This document shows positions 32,974 through 41,367 of a DNA stretch of 42,298 nt, piece by piece. The DNA comes from Anoxybacillus tepidamans PS2. Lineage in GTDB: Bacteria > Bacillota > Bacilli > Bacillales > Anoxybacillaceae. Where the stretch lies: NCBI RefSeq assembly GCF_000620165.1, contig NZ_JHVN01000023.1:1-42298 (forward strand), in the 5' to 3' direction. The notes beneath the pieces are model-generated. The model had not been told where the DNA came from, ran no database searches, and saw nothing but the letters and a program-made list of their open reading frames with translations. The position numbers and the translations under genes are program-made. Position 1 is the first letter of the stretch. Every line of letters starts with the position of its first letter.

Positions 32974-34092
32974 ATGACCCATCAAAACAAAGCGTTCAAG
33001 TTTCGCCTATACCCCCATGAAGAACAGAAAGAGTTATTAGAGAAAACGTTTGGTTGTGTGCGGTTTGTCTACAATAAAATGCTCGCCGAACGCAAAGAAC
33101 TATATGAAAAATTCAAAAACGATAAAGAACGGCTTAAAAAGCAAAAGTGGCCAACACCCGCCAAATATAAAGAAGAATTTCCGTTTCTCAAAGAAGTGGA
33201 CTCATTAGCTTTGGCAAACGCGCAAATCAACCTGCAAAATGCCTATAAAAACTTTTTCAAAGGTCGGACGGAATTTCCGAAATTCAAAAGTAAAAAGCAC
33301 AAGCAATCTTACACAACAAACATGGTCAACGGCAATATTAAGTTGGAAAATGGTCATATCCAATTGCCCAAGTTCAAAAAACCAATCAAAATGAAGCAAC
33401 ATCGAGAAATCCCCGCCGAGTATAAAATCAAATCTTGTACCATTTCTAAAACAAAGTCGGGCCAATACTATATTTCGATTTTGACCGAATATGAAAAGGA
33501 AATGGAACCTGTCAAGATTCAAAAAGTGGTCGGTTTAGATTTTGCCATGGACGGTCTATATGTCGAGAGTGAACGGGGTGAGAAAGCCAATTACCCACGT
33601 TACTATCGACAAGCTTTAGACAAGCTGGCAAAAGCAGGGCGGATTCTTTCCCGTAGAAAGAAAGGTTCTTCACGATGGGAAAAACAACGCTTAAAAGTGG
33701 CTAAATTACATGAAAAAATAGCAAACCAACGCATGAATTTTCTTCATCACAAGTCAAAAGAATTAGCAATCACTTATGACGCTGTAGTCATCGAAGACTT
33801 AGACATGAAGGGGATGTCTCAAGCCCTTCATTTTGGAAAAAGCGTTCATGATAACGGGTGGGGGATGTTCACAAGATTCTTAGAATACAAACTAAAAGAG
33901 CAAGGAAAACAACTGATCAAAATCGATAAATGGTTTCCTTCGACAAAAAAGTGTTCTTGTTGTGGCAAAGAAAAAGAAATGCCGTTATCTGAACGTGTGT
34001 ACCAATGTTCTTGTGGTTTGGTATTGGATCGCGATCACAATTCTGCGATCAATATCAAAAATGAAGGATTGGGCTTATTAGCGTTAGCATAA
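32974..34092 (+). CDS. tnpB: TnpB RNA-guided nuclease (element B)
   Basis: This 372-residue TnpB has RuvC residues D189 (VVGLDFAMD), E274 (VVIEDLDMKG) and D354 (LDRDHNSAINI). The zinc-finger Cys residues are 327, 330, 345 and 347. It should cut DNA carrying TTTAA followed by the guide match, here the empty DUF1801 site, favouring retention of the element. It is only moderately similar to the TnpB of element A and has an insertion near residues 45-60. Confidence 0.95.
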   Translation: MTHQNKAFKFRLYPHEEQKELLEKTFGCVRFVYNKMLAERKELYEKFKNDKERLKKQKWPTPAKYKEEFPFLKEVDSLALANAQINLQNAYKNFFKGRTEFPKFKSKKHKQSYTTNMVNGNIKLENGHIQLPKFKKPIKMKQHREIPAEYKIKSCTISKTKSGQYYISILTEYEKEMEPVKIQKVVGLDFAMDGLYVESERGEKANYPRYYRQALDKLAKAGRILSRRKKGSSRWEKQRLKVAKLHEKIANQRMNFLHHKSKELAITYDAVVIEDLDMKGMSQALHFGKSVHDNGWGMFTRFLEYKLKEQGKQLIKIDKWFPSTKKCSCCGKEKEMPLSERVYQCSCGLVLDRDHNSAINIKNEGLGLLALA

Positions 34093-34212
34093 ACAACAAC
34101 AACTCTTGGAACGAGAGGGTTCGCTCGGTCCATTTCCTATCGTTAGATAGGACTACCCGAGAAGCCCCCACTTCAATCAAACCGCAAGGTTGATAAGTGG
34201 TGGGTAGTTCAC
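34080..34212 (+). ncRNA. Predicted omega RNA of element B
   Basis: It comprises the 3' end of tnpB and the right end of the element. Hairpins include CGTTCC-type pairing near 34110, CATTTCCTATCGTTAGATAGG near 34131 and the final CCCCCACTTCAATC / GATAAGTGGTGGG structure. The guide begins at 34213 with TATTGAGGATAAAGC. The 5' limit is uncertain. Confidence 0.6.
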
Positions 34213-34255
34213 TATTGAGGATAAAGCAAACTGTTCAACTTTTTGGCAGAAATAG
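34213..34255 (+). pseudogene. Detached 3' end of the DUF1801 gene
   Basis: Joined to 32421 in frame, these 43 bases encode N-IEDKANCSTFWQK and a TAG stop. This restores the family C-terminus. It is now separated from its gene by element B. Confidence 0.9.
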
Positions 34256-34306
34256 AAAAATAGGGTAGCTCTTAGAAAGGCTGTGAAAACTTCTGAGAGG
34301 CTTTAA

Positions 34307-34362
34307 CATATCCATCGAGAAGCCTCTTACCTCTTAACGGAGTGTAGGTGGAAGAGGTTCAT
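34307..34362 (+). repeat. Miniature IS605-like element P3 (56 bp)
   Basis: The unit follows TTTAA, starts CATATCCATCGAGAAG, has arms CCTCTTACCT and AGGTGGAAGAGG and ends TTCAT. It lies 94 bp beyond element B in the same orientation. Confidence 0.7.
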
Positions 34363-34372
34363 GCCAAAACAT

Positions 34373-34399
34373 AAAAAACGCACCGGCAGCCACCGGCGC
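34373..34399 (-). terminator. Terminator of xylAB
   Basis: On the minus strand the stem GCGCCGG / CCGGTGC (one G-U pair) with a 6-base loop is followed by GTTTTTT. It lies just past the xylB stop. Confidence 0.82.
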
Positions 34400-34403
34400 T
34401 TGA

Positions 34404-35903
34404 TTATTTGCGAAGCTTTTTTAACTGTTCATTTATTTCTTTCGTTTGTGAATAGATCTGGCGGTATACAAGGAAGAGTTCCCGATAAAGTTTGGTTTCT
34501 TCCTCTCGCGGTTCGACAATCTGCTCCACTTGCTTAAACACGCTTGCGCACTCTTCTAACGATGTAAACCACCCGCAGCCGCATGCGGCAATCATCGCCG
34601 CTCCCATTCCCGGACCTTGTTCATTTTTTAACTTTTCGATCGGGGTATCAAATATGTTTGCTTGAATTTGTAACCATTCCTGACTTTTGGCTCCTCCGCC
34701 AACCGATACGACTGATTTTACTTGCTTTCCGCTTTCTTTGATAATCGTTATCGATTCATTTAAAGAAAATGTAATTCCTTCTATTACTGCACGAGCAAAG
34801 TCCCATTTTGTGTGCGATGCATCAATTCCAATAAATGAAGAACGAATATTAGCATCCGCATAAGGAGTTCTCTCGCCTACTAAGTACGGCGTGAACAATA
34901 GTCCATTAGCGCCTATCGTTGATTCAGAGGCTCGCTTTACAATTTCGGAAAATGAATCTTCCGGGGCAAATGTTCGTTTAAACCATTCAAAACTGTATCC
35001 CGCTGCCAGAGTAACCCCCATAATATAATAAGAGTTGGGATTGGCATGGTTAAAATAATGGACTTTTCCAGCAAATTGTTTATTTCCTGTTTGTTCATAT
35101 GCTAAAATAACACCCGACGTACCAATGCTGCACATTGTTCTTCCTTCTGATAAAATCCCCGCGCCAATCGCTCCGCAAGCATTGTCCGCTCCTCCAGCAA
35201 ACACCTTTACAGTCGTTGGCAGCCCCGTTTGTTCTGCGACTTCCGGAAGCAGCGTGCCGACATAGGCAGCCGATTCAACTAAAGGGGGGCACAGGCCAAT
35301 ATCAATGTCAAGCGCATGGCAAAGTTGCCGGCTCCATACTTTATTTCTTATATCCAAAAGCAACGTCCCTGCAGCATCAGAGTATTCCATTGCGACGTGC
35401 CCTGTAAAGCGGAAACGAACATAGTCTTTCGGTAATAAAAAGGTATGGGCCTGTTCGTAAATATGCGGCTCATATTTTTTCACCCACAATAGTTTCGGAA
35501 GCGTAAAGCCTTCTAAAGCCCGATTTTGCGTAATGGACAATAATTTCTCTTTTCCAACCCGCTCCTCGATTTCTCGGCACTCTTCTGTCGTTCTTGTGTC
35601 GTTCCAAAGAATGGCCTCCCGCAATACTTCGTGTTTCTCATTCAACAACACTAACCCATGCATTTGCCCGGAAAAACTTAAGCCCCGAACAGAGTGAGGA
35701 TCGATTTTCGCTGTTTGTAATACATTCTTCAACGCAGCGATTGTTTTTTCTATCCAATCTTCGGGATTTTGTTCGCTATATCCGGAACGCGGTTGGTAAA
35801 GCGGGTATGGCTCCGTCCATTCTCCTTTTACTCGGCCGTTTTTATCAACCAGCAGCACCTTTACAGCGCTCGTTCCTAAGTCAATGCCAATAACATATTC
35901 CAA
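34404..35903 (-). CDS. xylB: Xylulokinase
   Basis: This 499-residue FGGY-family kinase converts D-xylulose to xylulose 5-phosphate. It begins EYVIGIDLGTSAVKVLL (phosphate loop) and shows SGQMHGLVLL near residue 80. The ILWNDTRTT signature, FAGGADNACGAIGAGI with the catalytic Asp, and SVGGGAKSQEWLQIQANIF near residue 400 follow. The TTG at 35903 is chosen: AGAGGG lies seven bases upstream and the product then has the standard length. An ATG at 35921 overlaps the xylA stop codon but has no ribosome-binding site. It is the second gene of xylAB. Confidence 0.95.
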   Translation of the reverse strand: MEYVIGIDLGTSAVKVLLVDKNGRVKGEWTEPYPLYQPRSGYSEQNPEDWIEKTIAALKNVLQTAKIDPHSVRGLSFSGQMHGLVLLNEKHEVLREAILWNDTRTTEECREIEERVGKEKLLSITQNRALEGFTLPKLLWVKKYEPHIYEQAHTFLLPKDYVRFRFTGHVAMEYSDAAGTLLLDIRNKVWSRQLCHALDIDIGLCPPLVESAAYVGTLLPEVAEQTGLPTTVKVFAGGADNACGAIGAGILSEGRTMCSIGTSGVILAYEQTGNKQFAGKVHYFNHANPNSYYIMGVTLAAGYSFEWFKRTFAPEDSFSEIVKRASESTIGANGLLFTPYLVGERTPYADANIRSSFIGIDASHTKWDFARAVIEGITFSLNESITIIKESGKQVKSVVSVGGGAKSQEWLQIQANIFDTPIEKLKNEQGPGMGAAMIAACGCGWFTSLEECASVFKQVEQIVEPREEETKLYRELFLVYRQIYSQTKEINEQLKKLRK

Positions 35904-35920
35904 CGTAATCCCTCTTTCCA

Positions 35921-37246
35921 TTAAAGGGTTGCACTAACTTCAAGCAAATATTGATTCAGTACTGTTTTAAGCCGCTCTTGACGCCCTGATTGGTTTTGAA
36001 TTTCTCCTAATTGTAAAGCATATGCCTCTAATTTATGAAAATCCGCGGTTCCTTCAACAATTTCCCTGCCAATTCCTTCGGTGTAGCTTTTATATCGTTT
36101 ATCAATAACATCCTCAAAAACGCGATCTTCAATTAAACGCTGGGCTACTTTCAAACCAACGGCAAAACTATCCATTCCAGCAATATGCGCATAAAACAGA
36201 TCCTCTACTTCGAACGATCCTCTTCTTACTTTCGCATCAAAGTTCAATCCGCCTCTGCCAAGACCGCCGTTTTGCAAAATTTCATACATGGCAAGAGTAG
36301 TAGAATATAAGTCTGTCGGAAACTCATCCGTATCCCAGCCTAATAACGTGTCTCCTTGGTTCGCATCGACAGAGCCTAGCATCCCGTGGATCCGCGCCAT
36401 ACGAAGTTCATGCTCAAATGTATGTCCTGCCAATGTTGCGTGATTGGCCTCGATATTGAATTTAAAGTAATCTTGCAACCCATATGTTTGAAGAAATGCA
36501 AGCGCACTTGCCACATCAAAATCATATTGGTGTTTCGTTGGCTCTTTTGGCTTCGGTTCGATCAAAAATTGCCCATCAAATCCGATTTCTTTTGCATAGT
36601 CTACTGCCATATGTAAAAAGCGCGCTAAATTGTCAAGCTCCAGTTTTAAGTCTGTATTTAAAAGCGTTTCATAGCCCTCACGTCCCCCCCAAAACACATA
36701 GTTTTCAGCTCCTAACCGTTTCGCAATTTCCAATCCTTTTTTCACCTTCGCTGCGGCATAGGCAAATACATCAGCGTTGCAGGAAGTCGCCGCCCCGTGC
36801 ACAAAGCGAGGATGCGTAAACAAATTGGCCGTATTCCAAAGCAGTTTCGTTTTGCTTGTTTTCATGTATTCTTCAAGCATATCAACAATCGTGTCTAAGT
36901 TTTTATATGTTTCTTTTAAACTTTCTCCCTCTGGTGCAATATCGACATCATGGAAGCAGAAAAACGGTACATTTAGCTTTTCAAATAATTCAAATGCGGC
37001 TTCGACACGCGCTTTCGCTAAATCCATTCCGCGATAATGGTCCCACGGACGAAGCATCGTTCCCACCCCGAACGGATCAGATCCATCCCCTACAAATGTG
37101 TGCCAATACGCAACAGAGAACCGCAAATGCTCCTCCATCGTCTTATTGCCAACTTTCTCCTCCGGGTTATAAAACTTAAACGCCAGCGGATTTTTGGAAG
37201 TTGGGCCTTCGTAACAGACTGTACCGATCGTTTTAAAATATGGCAT
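35921..37246 (-). CDS. xylA: Xylose isomerase (class II)
   Basis: This 441-residue TIM-barrel enzyme interconverts D-xylose and D-xylulose. It shows [12 protein letters not shown] with the catalytic His near residue 100, [19 protein letters not shown] near residue 185, [17 protein letters not shown] with the metal ligand Glu near residue 232, [19 protein letters not shown] near residue 265 and GSVDANQGD near residue 293. The N-terminal extension (about 40 residues) marks class II. AAGGAGGAATTTGCT precedes the ATG. It is the first gene of xylAB, under the XylR-type site upstream. Confidence 0.98.
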   Translation of the reverse strand: MPYFKTIGTVCYEGPTSKNPLAFKFYNPEEKVGNKTMEEHLRFSVAYWHTFVGDGSDPFGVGTMLRPWDHYRGMDLAKARVEAAFELFEKLNVPFFCFHDVDIAPEGESLKETYKNLDTIVDMLEEYMKTSKTKLLWNTANLFTHPRFVHGAATSCNADVFAYAAAKVKKGLEIAKRLGAENYVFWGGREGYETLLNTDLKLELDNLARFLHMAVDYAKEIGFDGQFLIEPKPKEPTKHQYDFDVASALAFLQTYGLQDYFKFNIEANHATLAGHTFEHELRMARIHGMLGSVDANQGDTLLGWDTDEFPTDLYSTTLAMYEILQNGGLGRGGLNFDAKVRRGSFEVEDLFYAHIAGMDSFAVGLKVAQRLIEDRVFEDVIDKRYKSYTEGIGREIVEGTADFHKLEAYALQLGEIQNQSGRQERLKTVLNQYLLEVSATL

Positions 37247-37324
37247 AGCAAATTCCTCCTTATCATGGTTTTACAATGTGATTACTAACTAGCGAACGTC
37301 AAAACAAGCAGAATTTTCAATAAA

Positions 37325-37353
37325 ATTATACACTTTTTAAATTTGTTTGTCTA
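37325..37353 (-). promoter_or_regulatory. Sigma-A promoter of xylAB
   Basis: On the minus strand, -35 TAGACA (37348-37353) and -10 TATAAT (37325-37330) are separated by 17 bp. The -35 lies inside the XylR-type palindrome. Confidence 0.8.
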
Positions 37354-37366
37354 TTAGATAAACAAA
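37342..37366. promoter_or_regulatory. XylR operator
   Basis: A 25-bp near-perfect palindrome with arms TTTGTTTGTCTA and TAGATAAACAAA, in the style of Bacillus xyl operators. It overlaps the -35 of xylAB, so repressor would block transcription without xylose. The xylR gene is not in the window. Confidence 0.82.
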
Positions 37367-37455
37367 GTTGTTTGCGCTCCTTCACTATGGACAAACTCTA
37401 CTCCAAAGGTATTTGGAAAGTATTTTTTATTTAAGGGGAGGAGTGGGATAAAAGC

Positions 37456-37493
37456 CTGCTCGTAAGAATCGGCTAACTACAATGGCCGAGCAG
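37456..37493 (-). terminator. Hairpin region between the xylanolytic operon and xylAB
   Basis: Arms CTGCTCG / CGAGCAG enclose an alternative inner pairing TCGGC / GCCGA. On the minus strand GCTTTTATCC follows, so it may be a weak terminator for the operon ending at 37639. The two stems overlap and cannot both form. Confidence 0.4.
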
Positions 37494-37529
37494 AAAACGA
37501 GCTTCTCCATCCCCCATCAACATTTTAAA

Positions 37530-37585
37530 CGTATTCACCGAGAAATCTCCCGCCTCTGAACAAAGTATAGATGGAGGAAGTTCAT
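37530..37585 (+). repeat. Miniature IS605-like element P4 (56 bp)
   Basis: The unit starts CGTATTCACCGAGAAA, has arms TCTCCCGCCTC and AGATGGAGGA and ends AGTTCAT. The five bases before it are TTAAA rather than TTTAA. It lies between the DUF624 gene and the xylAB promoter. Confidence 0.65.
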
Positions 37586-37638
37586 TTAACTACAGAATGA
37601 ATTTCCGAGTTTTAGTAAAAATGCAATTAAAGAAACTA

Positions 37639-38277
37639 TTATTTTACATTCTTGATCAATCGTTTTTTCTTCTCAATTTTTCGAAAACAACTTAATCCTC
37701 CCCACATTAGAATAAAAGAAAACGAGCTTGCTCCAAAAAACGGGATGAATGCTGGCATATACATGAAAATGATCCCTAAGAAAAAGATAGAAACAATCAT
37801 AGCAACGGTAGTGATCGGGTTAGTGGCACCAATCAAAAAAGCATATTTTATATATTGGAAAACACTTAGTTGATAATGGACATAAATAGGAAAAATGTAC
37901 AGAGCAATCATTATACAAAATACGATAGCCATCAATAAAACTGCAGAAAAAAGGCCTTGCATAACTCCTTTCTCGTTGAGCATATACAGAAAATCGGCAT
38001 ATAGAACACACATGGCAAGCATGATCAATAATCCTAATGCATTAGCGCGGAAAAACTCTTTTTTGTATGTGTGAAAAAACGTCTTGAAAACTGGAATGTT
38101 CTCCTCTTCAATTAGCCATTTTCGAATAACCGTAAATAATGAGATAGAGGCAGGCGCTAGACCTACAGCCACCAATCCAATTAACGAAAAAACTAGCCAT
38201 AATAAGTTCGCGTATGCCAACTTCACCATCCAATCACATACACGGTATAACTGTGCTTCTCTCCCATCCACGGGCAT
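37639..38277 (-). CDS. DUF624 (YesL-like) membrane protein
   Basis: This 212-residue protein has about five hydrophobic segments and the YesL/DUF624 pattern (LYRVCDWMVKLAYANLLWLVFSLIGLVAVGLAPASISLFTVIRKW). YesL-type genes are regularly found next to CUT1 sugar ABC transporters in Bacillaceae, as here. The function is unknown. The ATG at 38277 is preferred, since GGGAGGTCGAAA precedes it. The frame extends to 38316 without a ribosome-binding site. It is the last gene of the transporter/beta-xylosidase operon. Confidence 0.85.
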   Translation of the reverse strand: MPVDGREAQLYRVCDWMVKLAYANLLWLVFSLIGLVAVGLAPASISLFTVIRKWLIEEENIPVFKTFFHTYKKEFFRANALGLLIMLAMCVLYADFLYMLNEKGVMQGLFSAVLLMAIVFCIMIALYIFPIYVHYQLSVFQYIKYAFLIGATNPITTVAMIVSIFFLGIIFMYMPAFIPFFGASSFSFILMWGGLSCFRKIEKKKRLIKNVK

Positions 38278-38335
38278 TTTCGACCTCCCTCCCCTCACTA
38301 GTAATTCACTCAACATAACTTGTCAAATGCTAATT

Positions 38336-40447
38336 TCACTTTATCTCTTCCAGCCATAAAATACTCGTCACTCCACGCGGATAGTACTTGCTTCCACTGA
38401 TTTTACCTGCAATAATTTGATCGCTCCAGCTCCAAAATGAAAGCTCTGGATGTGTTAGCCAAGACACATGCGCGGCGTCTGCTCGTTTCCCCGCCTCATC
38501 CCACTCCCAGCCTAAAATATGGCGAGCAATAAATTGACATAAATAAATTTTGCTTAACCAAGAGTTGTTGCTCGTTGATGAGATTTTCCATCCGCCATCC
38601 GGAAAGAGACAAATCCCTTCCTGTAACACATATCGCAAATGTGTTCGCAAAGCCCTAATATATCCAGCAAACCGGCCGTTCGGATCAAGAGCTGCTTGGC
38701 AACTCGTAAAATAAGGGAACACTAATCCTTCAATAGCTGGAATAATTTTTGAATCGTTTCTTTCCCCCATCACTGCTGGAATGTAACCTTCAATCGTCGC
38801 ATAGCTTACAATCGTCGCTGCGCATTTTTCCGCTTGCTCTCCCGCCAATGTAGCGAGCCCTTCTTTGCCAACATCACGAAATAATTTTTCAAGCGCTACA
38901 TAGGCGGCCCAGCATTTTCCGGCCAAATACAAATTATTACGCGCCTGGCCTAGAGAAACATCCAAACTATCGTATGTTGTGATTTCTGCTCCTCCCATCG
39001 TTCGACTACTATCAAGCCCCATGATTCCGTTTCTTTTTTGTGCGTCTGGATGGTCACGATGAACCATACTTTCTAGACATTGCTCGAAAATCGATAAACG
39101 CTCATCTCGCCAATCCCAGTCCTTTGTTTGTTCTATATACACTGCTGCGCATAGTATCCAGTTGACAAGTTGCTCGTGTGTCATATGGGAAAAACAGCCT
39201 CTAATCCCATATAGTTCATACGAAGAGTAATGAGGGCGTGAAAACGTATTGGCTACTCCCATATCGTGAGTAAAGCTAATTCCGCCTTGATATTCTTTGT
39301 CATCTCCGGGAAATCGAACATGATCGTGATAACTATATCGTTCCACATAAAAATCTAATACATTTTTCACAGTCCACGGATTCATTTTCAATTCGAAAAA
39401 CAATTGATCAACGGTTAAATCAAACGTATTCATCATTCGATATTCGCCTTCATTGACAACCCAAATTGGTTTTCCATTATGTTCAAGTAATTGGGTGTTT
39501 CCGTAATAGCTCCGAATCGCATGGGCCATCATAAATTTTTGATCATCGGATAGCCCTTCTTTTTCAATCAATTGATTCGATTGTAACGAACTTTTCTTTA
39601 ACTCTTCAAAATGGGCAAGCGCATACTCACCTACCTCCTCAATGTTTTTAAAAAAGCGGTTATAATAATAGGAAGCATCTAGCCCAGCCGTTATGTATCC
39701 CGCTCGATAAAAACAAACGGCGAATCGATACGTTTTTTTCTTTCCAGCCGGAGTATCCATCATTAATGCTCCGACTTTTCCTAGCCCAAACGTCCAATTT
39801 TCCTCTAATGGTGTTGTCAAAATATCTTCCATACTGAAATGGAGCGCTGATCGCACATTGTCTCTAGAAACAATGGCAATCATCCTCCCTTGACCGACTC
39901 CGTGCAGCTCTTGGCACGTATCATCGATTCTTCTCATAGAGGTGTAAGGATCAGTTCCTTCAAAACCAAAAAACGCCCTTCTTGCCGCTGTCCCTTTCGT
40001 ATTGTCAACAGTCATTTCAACAAGCACGGCTGGAACTAAGGCAAATTTTAATTCTTCCTCCGTTGCTGTCTGAGGATTAGGAACCGGTTTGGTCGGCGAA
40101 TAAATAGTAAATGTTAAGTCTCCTGCTTTCCACGTATCAGTAGAAACGTGAAAATTTCGTTCAATTTGCTCTTTACGAAACGGTATAAGAATTTTCGGCT
40201 TTTGCGGGTTAGGGTCTGGATTTTCGATATCGTATCTTTTGCTCTCGTCATCTCCTGATTTCCAAAAAGGCAGCATTTCATAACGTCCTGTATCGTCCAA
40301 AGAGGCGATTCCAATGAATACGTTTTGCCGCGGCGGCCGAGCCAGTTCCAGATCGAACCCTCCACTCTTTCCCGGAAATCCTAACGTAAAGCTGGCAAAC
40401 GCCCCAACAGGTGAATGATGGGCGTTAAAAAATATATTTTGCGGCAT
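38336..40447 (-). CDS. xynB2: Beta-xylosidase, glycoside hydrolase family 52
   Basis: This 703-residue retaining beta-xylosidase releases xylose from xylo-oligosaccharides. The start PQNIFFNAHHSPVGAFASFTLGFPGKSGG is characteristic of GH52. The nucleophile is E335 in WVVNEGEYRM, the same number as in G. stearothermophilus XynB2. The acid/base Asp lies in TTYDSLDVSLG (residues 493-496). No signal peptide is present, so it is intracellular. AGAGGAGAATC precedes the ATG at 40447. It follows the permease genes by 32 bp, so imported oligosaccharides are cleaved inside the cell and passed to XylA and XylB. Confidence 0.97.
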   Translation of the reverse strand: MPQNIFFNAHHSPVGAFASFTLGFPGKSGGFDLELARPPRQNVFIGIASLDDTGRYEMLPFWKSGDDESKRYDIENPDPNPQKPKILIPFRKEQIERNFHVSTDTWKAGDLTFTIYSPTKPVPNPQTATEEELKFALVPAVLVEMTVDNTKGTAARRAFFGFEGTDPYTSMRRIDDTCQELHGVGQGRMIAIVSRDNVRSALHFSMEDILTTPLEENWTFGLGKVGALMMDTPAGKKKTYRFAVCFYRAGYITAGLDASYYYNRFFKNIEEVGEYALAHFEELKKSSLQSNQLIEKEGLSDDQKFMMAHAIRSYYGNTQLLEHNGKPIWVVNEGEYRMMNTFDLTVDQLFFELKMNPWTVKNVLDFYVERYSYHDHVRFPGDDKEYQGGISFTHDMGVANTFSRPHYSSYELYGIRGCFSHMTHEQLVNWILCAAVYIEQTKDWDWRDERLSIFEQCLESMVHRDHPDAQKRNGIMGLDSSRTMGGAEITTYDSLDVSLGQARNNLYLAGKCWAAYVALEKLFRDVGKEGLATLAGEQAEKCAATIVSYATIEGYIPAVMGERNDSKIIPAIEGLVFPYFTSCQAALDPNGRFAGYIRALRTHLRYVLQEGICLFPDGGWKISSTSNNSWLSKIYLCQFIARHILGWEWDEAGKRADAAHVSWLTHPELSFWSWSDQIIAGKISGSKYYPRGVTSILWLEEIK

Positions 40448-40479
40448 ATATGATTCTCCTCTCTCCAATTATCGTGGTT

Positions 40480-41346
40480 TTATCCTTTAATCGCTCCCGC
40501 AGTAATTCCTTCAACGATTTTGTCGCTAAGAAAAAAGAATGCTAGTAAAATAGGCAACACACTGATCATCAGCGTAGCTCCAATCGCTCCCCAATCTGTT
40601 GTATATTGACCGATAAAGTTTTGAATGCCTACCGTTAATGTTTTATACTGTTCGGAGCTAATAAATGTATTAACAAAAACAAACTCGTTCCAATTGTAAA
40701 TCATATTAATAATGGTCGTTGTCACCATAACAGGAGAGGTCATAGGCAAAATGATTTGAAAAAACATTCGATGAACGGAACACCCATCAATAACCGCTGA
40801 CTCTTCTAACTCTCTTGGCAAAGCATTATAAAAGCCAAGCAAGATCATAATAGTAATTGGTAAATTAAACCCAACATTTGTTAAAATAATAGACATTGGA
40901 TGGTCAATTAATTGGATCTTTGTAAAAAAACCGAATAACGGAATAAGTGTAGAATGAACCGGAATCATTAACCCAACCATAAACAATCCGAGCATGGCAT
41001 ATTTTAGCTTCCAATTCATGCGGGTAATTGCAAATGTAGCAAAACTTGCCAACAAAACAGTAAAAATGACAGATACGGTAGTGATCCAAACGCTATTGAA
41101 AAAGTATCGGCCAATGTCGCCCTCCACCCATACTTTCACATAATTTTCCCACCTTGGTACAGAAGGCAAGGAAAATAAGGGGGTATTAAAAACTTCTTGA
41201 TTATTCTTCAAGGAAAAAAATAATAGCCAAACAAGAGGGAGAACTTGTAAAGCTGCAAAAACAATTAAAATTGTATAAAAAACGGCCATTCCTGCTTGCT
41301 TTCCAAATTTCTTCAGCGGTAATGGTCTCACTGATTTTTCTCTCAT
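40480..41346 (-). CDS. Carbohydrate ABC transporter permease (CUT1, MalG type)
   Basis: This 288-residue permease has six membrane helices and the inner-membrane EAA loop LPRELEESAVIDGCSVHRMFFQIILPM, which docks the ATPase. The C-terminal SDKIVEGITAGAIKG is usual for CUT1 permeases. The start TG-rich region MREKSVRPLPLKKFG is cytoplasmic. With the next gene it forms the channel of a sugar importer. The linked GH52 enzyme suggests xylo-oligosaccharides. No ATPase is encoded here, so a shared MsmX-type ATPase is likely. Confidence 0.93.
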   Translation of the reverse strand: MREKSVRPLPLKKFGKQAGMAVFYTILIVFAALQVLPLVWLLFFSLKNNQEVFNTPLFSLPSVPRWENYVKVWVEGDIGRYFFNSVWITTVSVIFTVLLASFATFAITRMNWKLKYAMLGLFMVGLMIPVHSTLIPLFGFFTKIQLIDHPMSIILTNVGFNLPITIMILLGFYNALPRELEESAVIDGCSVHRMFFQIILPMTSPVMVTTTIINMIYNWNEFVFVNTFISSEQYKTLTVGIQNFIGQYTTDWGAIGATLMISVLPILLAFFFLSDKIVEGITAGAIKG

Positions 41347-41367
41347 TGTTTCTTTCCCTCCTTTTTG

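Larger units (their letters stand above)
32422..34212 (+). mobile_element. IS605-type element B (tnpA + tnpB), 1791 bp
   Basis: The ends are fixed by the interrupted DUF1801 gene. The element starts with CGTAATTTCCG directly after TTTAA and ends GGGTAGTTCAC directly before TATTGAGG. There is no target duplication, as expected for single-strand Y1 transposition. The left end has a hairpin (GTCTCCCGCCT / AGGCTGGGAGA with an inner GGGCACAGCCC). The right end has CCCCCACTT / AAGTGGTGGG. Both genes are intact, so the element is probably mobile and can mobilise others. Confidence 0.95.
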
